Source: Candidatus Woesearchaeota archaeon (lineage in GTDB: Archaea; Nanobdellota; Nanobdellia; Woesearchaeales; UBA11576). From it: DNA of 20,503 bases. Shown one piece after another: positions 19,896 through 20,503 of the stretch. The position numbers and the translations under genes are program-made. Numbering within the stretch: position 1 is the stretch's first letter; each line of letters opens with the position of its first letter. Location: contig JAHWIS010000083.1 of the NCBI GenBank assembly GCA_019322385.1, forward strand, positions 1 through 20,503, written 5' to 3'. The notes beneath the pieces are model-generated. The model saw only the letters and a list, made by a program, of their open reading frames with translations, was not told the origin of the DNA and searched no databases.

Positions 19896-20503
19896 ATGAT
19901 GGCGAATTTTATCGATGTTGTAAGACGGATGAGAAAGCTCTCTGATGATGAGCAGAGCCTATTGGATTCTCTTGACTGGTATGTCTCAAAAAAACAGAAA
20001 CGTGTAGTCAAAGGCCTGGTCAAGGAGCGAAAGGTCTTTCTGGAAAAAGAGACTGTCTCATTGCTAGGACTTGTCGATAATGTATCTTTCCCGAAACTGG
20101 TGAGCAAAACAGCCAGCCAGGATGTCAACGAGATTGTCTCAGCGGTGAACAACAAGATTGATGCAAAGACAGAAGAGACATTGTTTGCTGAATTCGCCAA
20201 TTCAATACACGATAACTGCTCGCAGGTCATTGCGCCAAACATAGTCGGTTTTGATGCTGCAAAAAAGGCAGCTGTCCTGCAGCTCTTCTCTCCAGAGCAC
20301 ATACATATACTTCTTCTTGGAGATCCAGGGACTGGAAAGACACAGATACTGAGCGCGGCAACAGAACTCGCACCAATATCATCTATGGGGCTCGGCTCTG
20401 GAACGTCAGGAGTGGGGCTTGCAGTGACTGTGAAAGGAAAGGAGGTTGTCAAGGGATTATTGCCGATGGCTGACAAAGGGCTCTGCGCAATAGATGAGCT
20501 GAA
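19896..20503 (+). CDS. MCM-like AAA+ ATPase lacking the standard MCM N-terminal region, 3' end outside the window
   Basis: About 202 residues are visible. From residue 98 the chain follows the MCM helicase core: FANSIHDNCSQVIAPNIVGFDAAKKAAVLQLF matches the entry helix in spaced blocks. Walker A is GDPGTGKT (142-149), then LAPISSMGLGSGTSGVGLAVTV (in two parts, the LAP block and the TSGxGL block, the MCM helix-2-insert region), and ADKGLCAIDEL, the Walker B with Asp200 and Glu201. Two points are unusual. MCM proteins normally carry GDPGxAKS, whereas this has a canonical GKT. The N-terminal part is only about 97 residues, against about 260 with an OB fold and zinc site in replicative MCM. The stated start is supported by promoter spacing; a second ATG follows at once (19899). 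It may be a paralogue of the main MCM, or a reduced version. The C-terminal half is not visible. Confidence 0.82.
   Translation, partial: MMANFIDVVRRMRKLSDDEQSLLDSLDWYVSKKQKRVVKGLVKERKVFLEKETVSLLGLVDNVSFPKLVSKTASQDVNEIVSAVNNKIDAKTEETLFAEFANSIHDNCSQVIAPNIVGFDAAKKAAVLQLFSPEHIHILLLGDPGTGKTQILSAATELAPISSMGLGSGTSGVGLAVTVKGKEVVKGLLPMADKGLCAIDEL

Overview
The window is a compact, gene-dense piece of an archaeal chromosome. The archaeal assignment rests on fibrillarin plus Nop5, a clamp-loader large subunit (RFC-L), an MCM-like ATPase, four-subunit pyruvate:ferredoxin oxidoreductase, SecF/SecD, TATA-box promoters and many starts lying about 26 nt after a TATA box (leaderless mRNAs). The short proteins and a secreted-type protein with a membrane helix followed by SITGHAV suggest a DPANN lineage such as Woesearchaeota or a relative. 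That placement is inference from memory of such proteins, not a tree. All genes are housekeeping-like; I see no phage, IS element, CRISPR array, rRNA or tRNA.

Layout. 1-500 (-): FKBP/SlyD-type prolyl isomerase, running off the left edge. 739-1368 (+): M50 site-2-protease-like membrane metalloprotease. 1462-3093 (+): CTP synthase. 3184-6763 (+): an apparent operon of secF, secD and two half-size DMT/EamA transporters. 9946-6765 (-): porC-porD-porA-zinc-ribbon-porB operon, ending 1 nt from the transporter stop. 10106-13184 (+): Nop5, fibrillarin and CysRS, the last with its own promoter inside the end of the fibrillarin gene. 15662-13215 (-): ValRS. 15814-17037 (+): RFC-L, interrupted by one in-frame TAG. 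17286-19827 (+): GlyRS and a two-helix membrane protein with a UBA-like tail. 19896-right edge (+): an MCM-like AAA+ ATPase without the usual long N-terminal region.

Functionally the genes cover protein export and membrane-protein maintenance (SecFD, M50 protease, FKBP), C/D-box RNA-guided rRNA 2'-O-methylation (Nop5, fibrillarin), tRNA charging (Cys, Val, Gly), replication (RFC-L, MCM-like), pyrimidine synthesis, and ferredoxin-linked oxo-acid oxidation.

The most novel signal is a pair of related ~100-nt intergenic elements at 583-680 and 17094-17194. They share loop blocks at nearly identical spacing, while the closing 11-13 bp stem differs at six positions with both partners changed each time. 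That is covariation, as expected of a structured RNA. A wobble pair and matching TATA distances favour the minus strand. I do not recognise the family. Second in interest are the in-frame TAG in RFC-L, the truncated MCM-like gene, the zinc-ribbon gene inside the por operon, and the oppositely oriented transporter pair.
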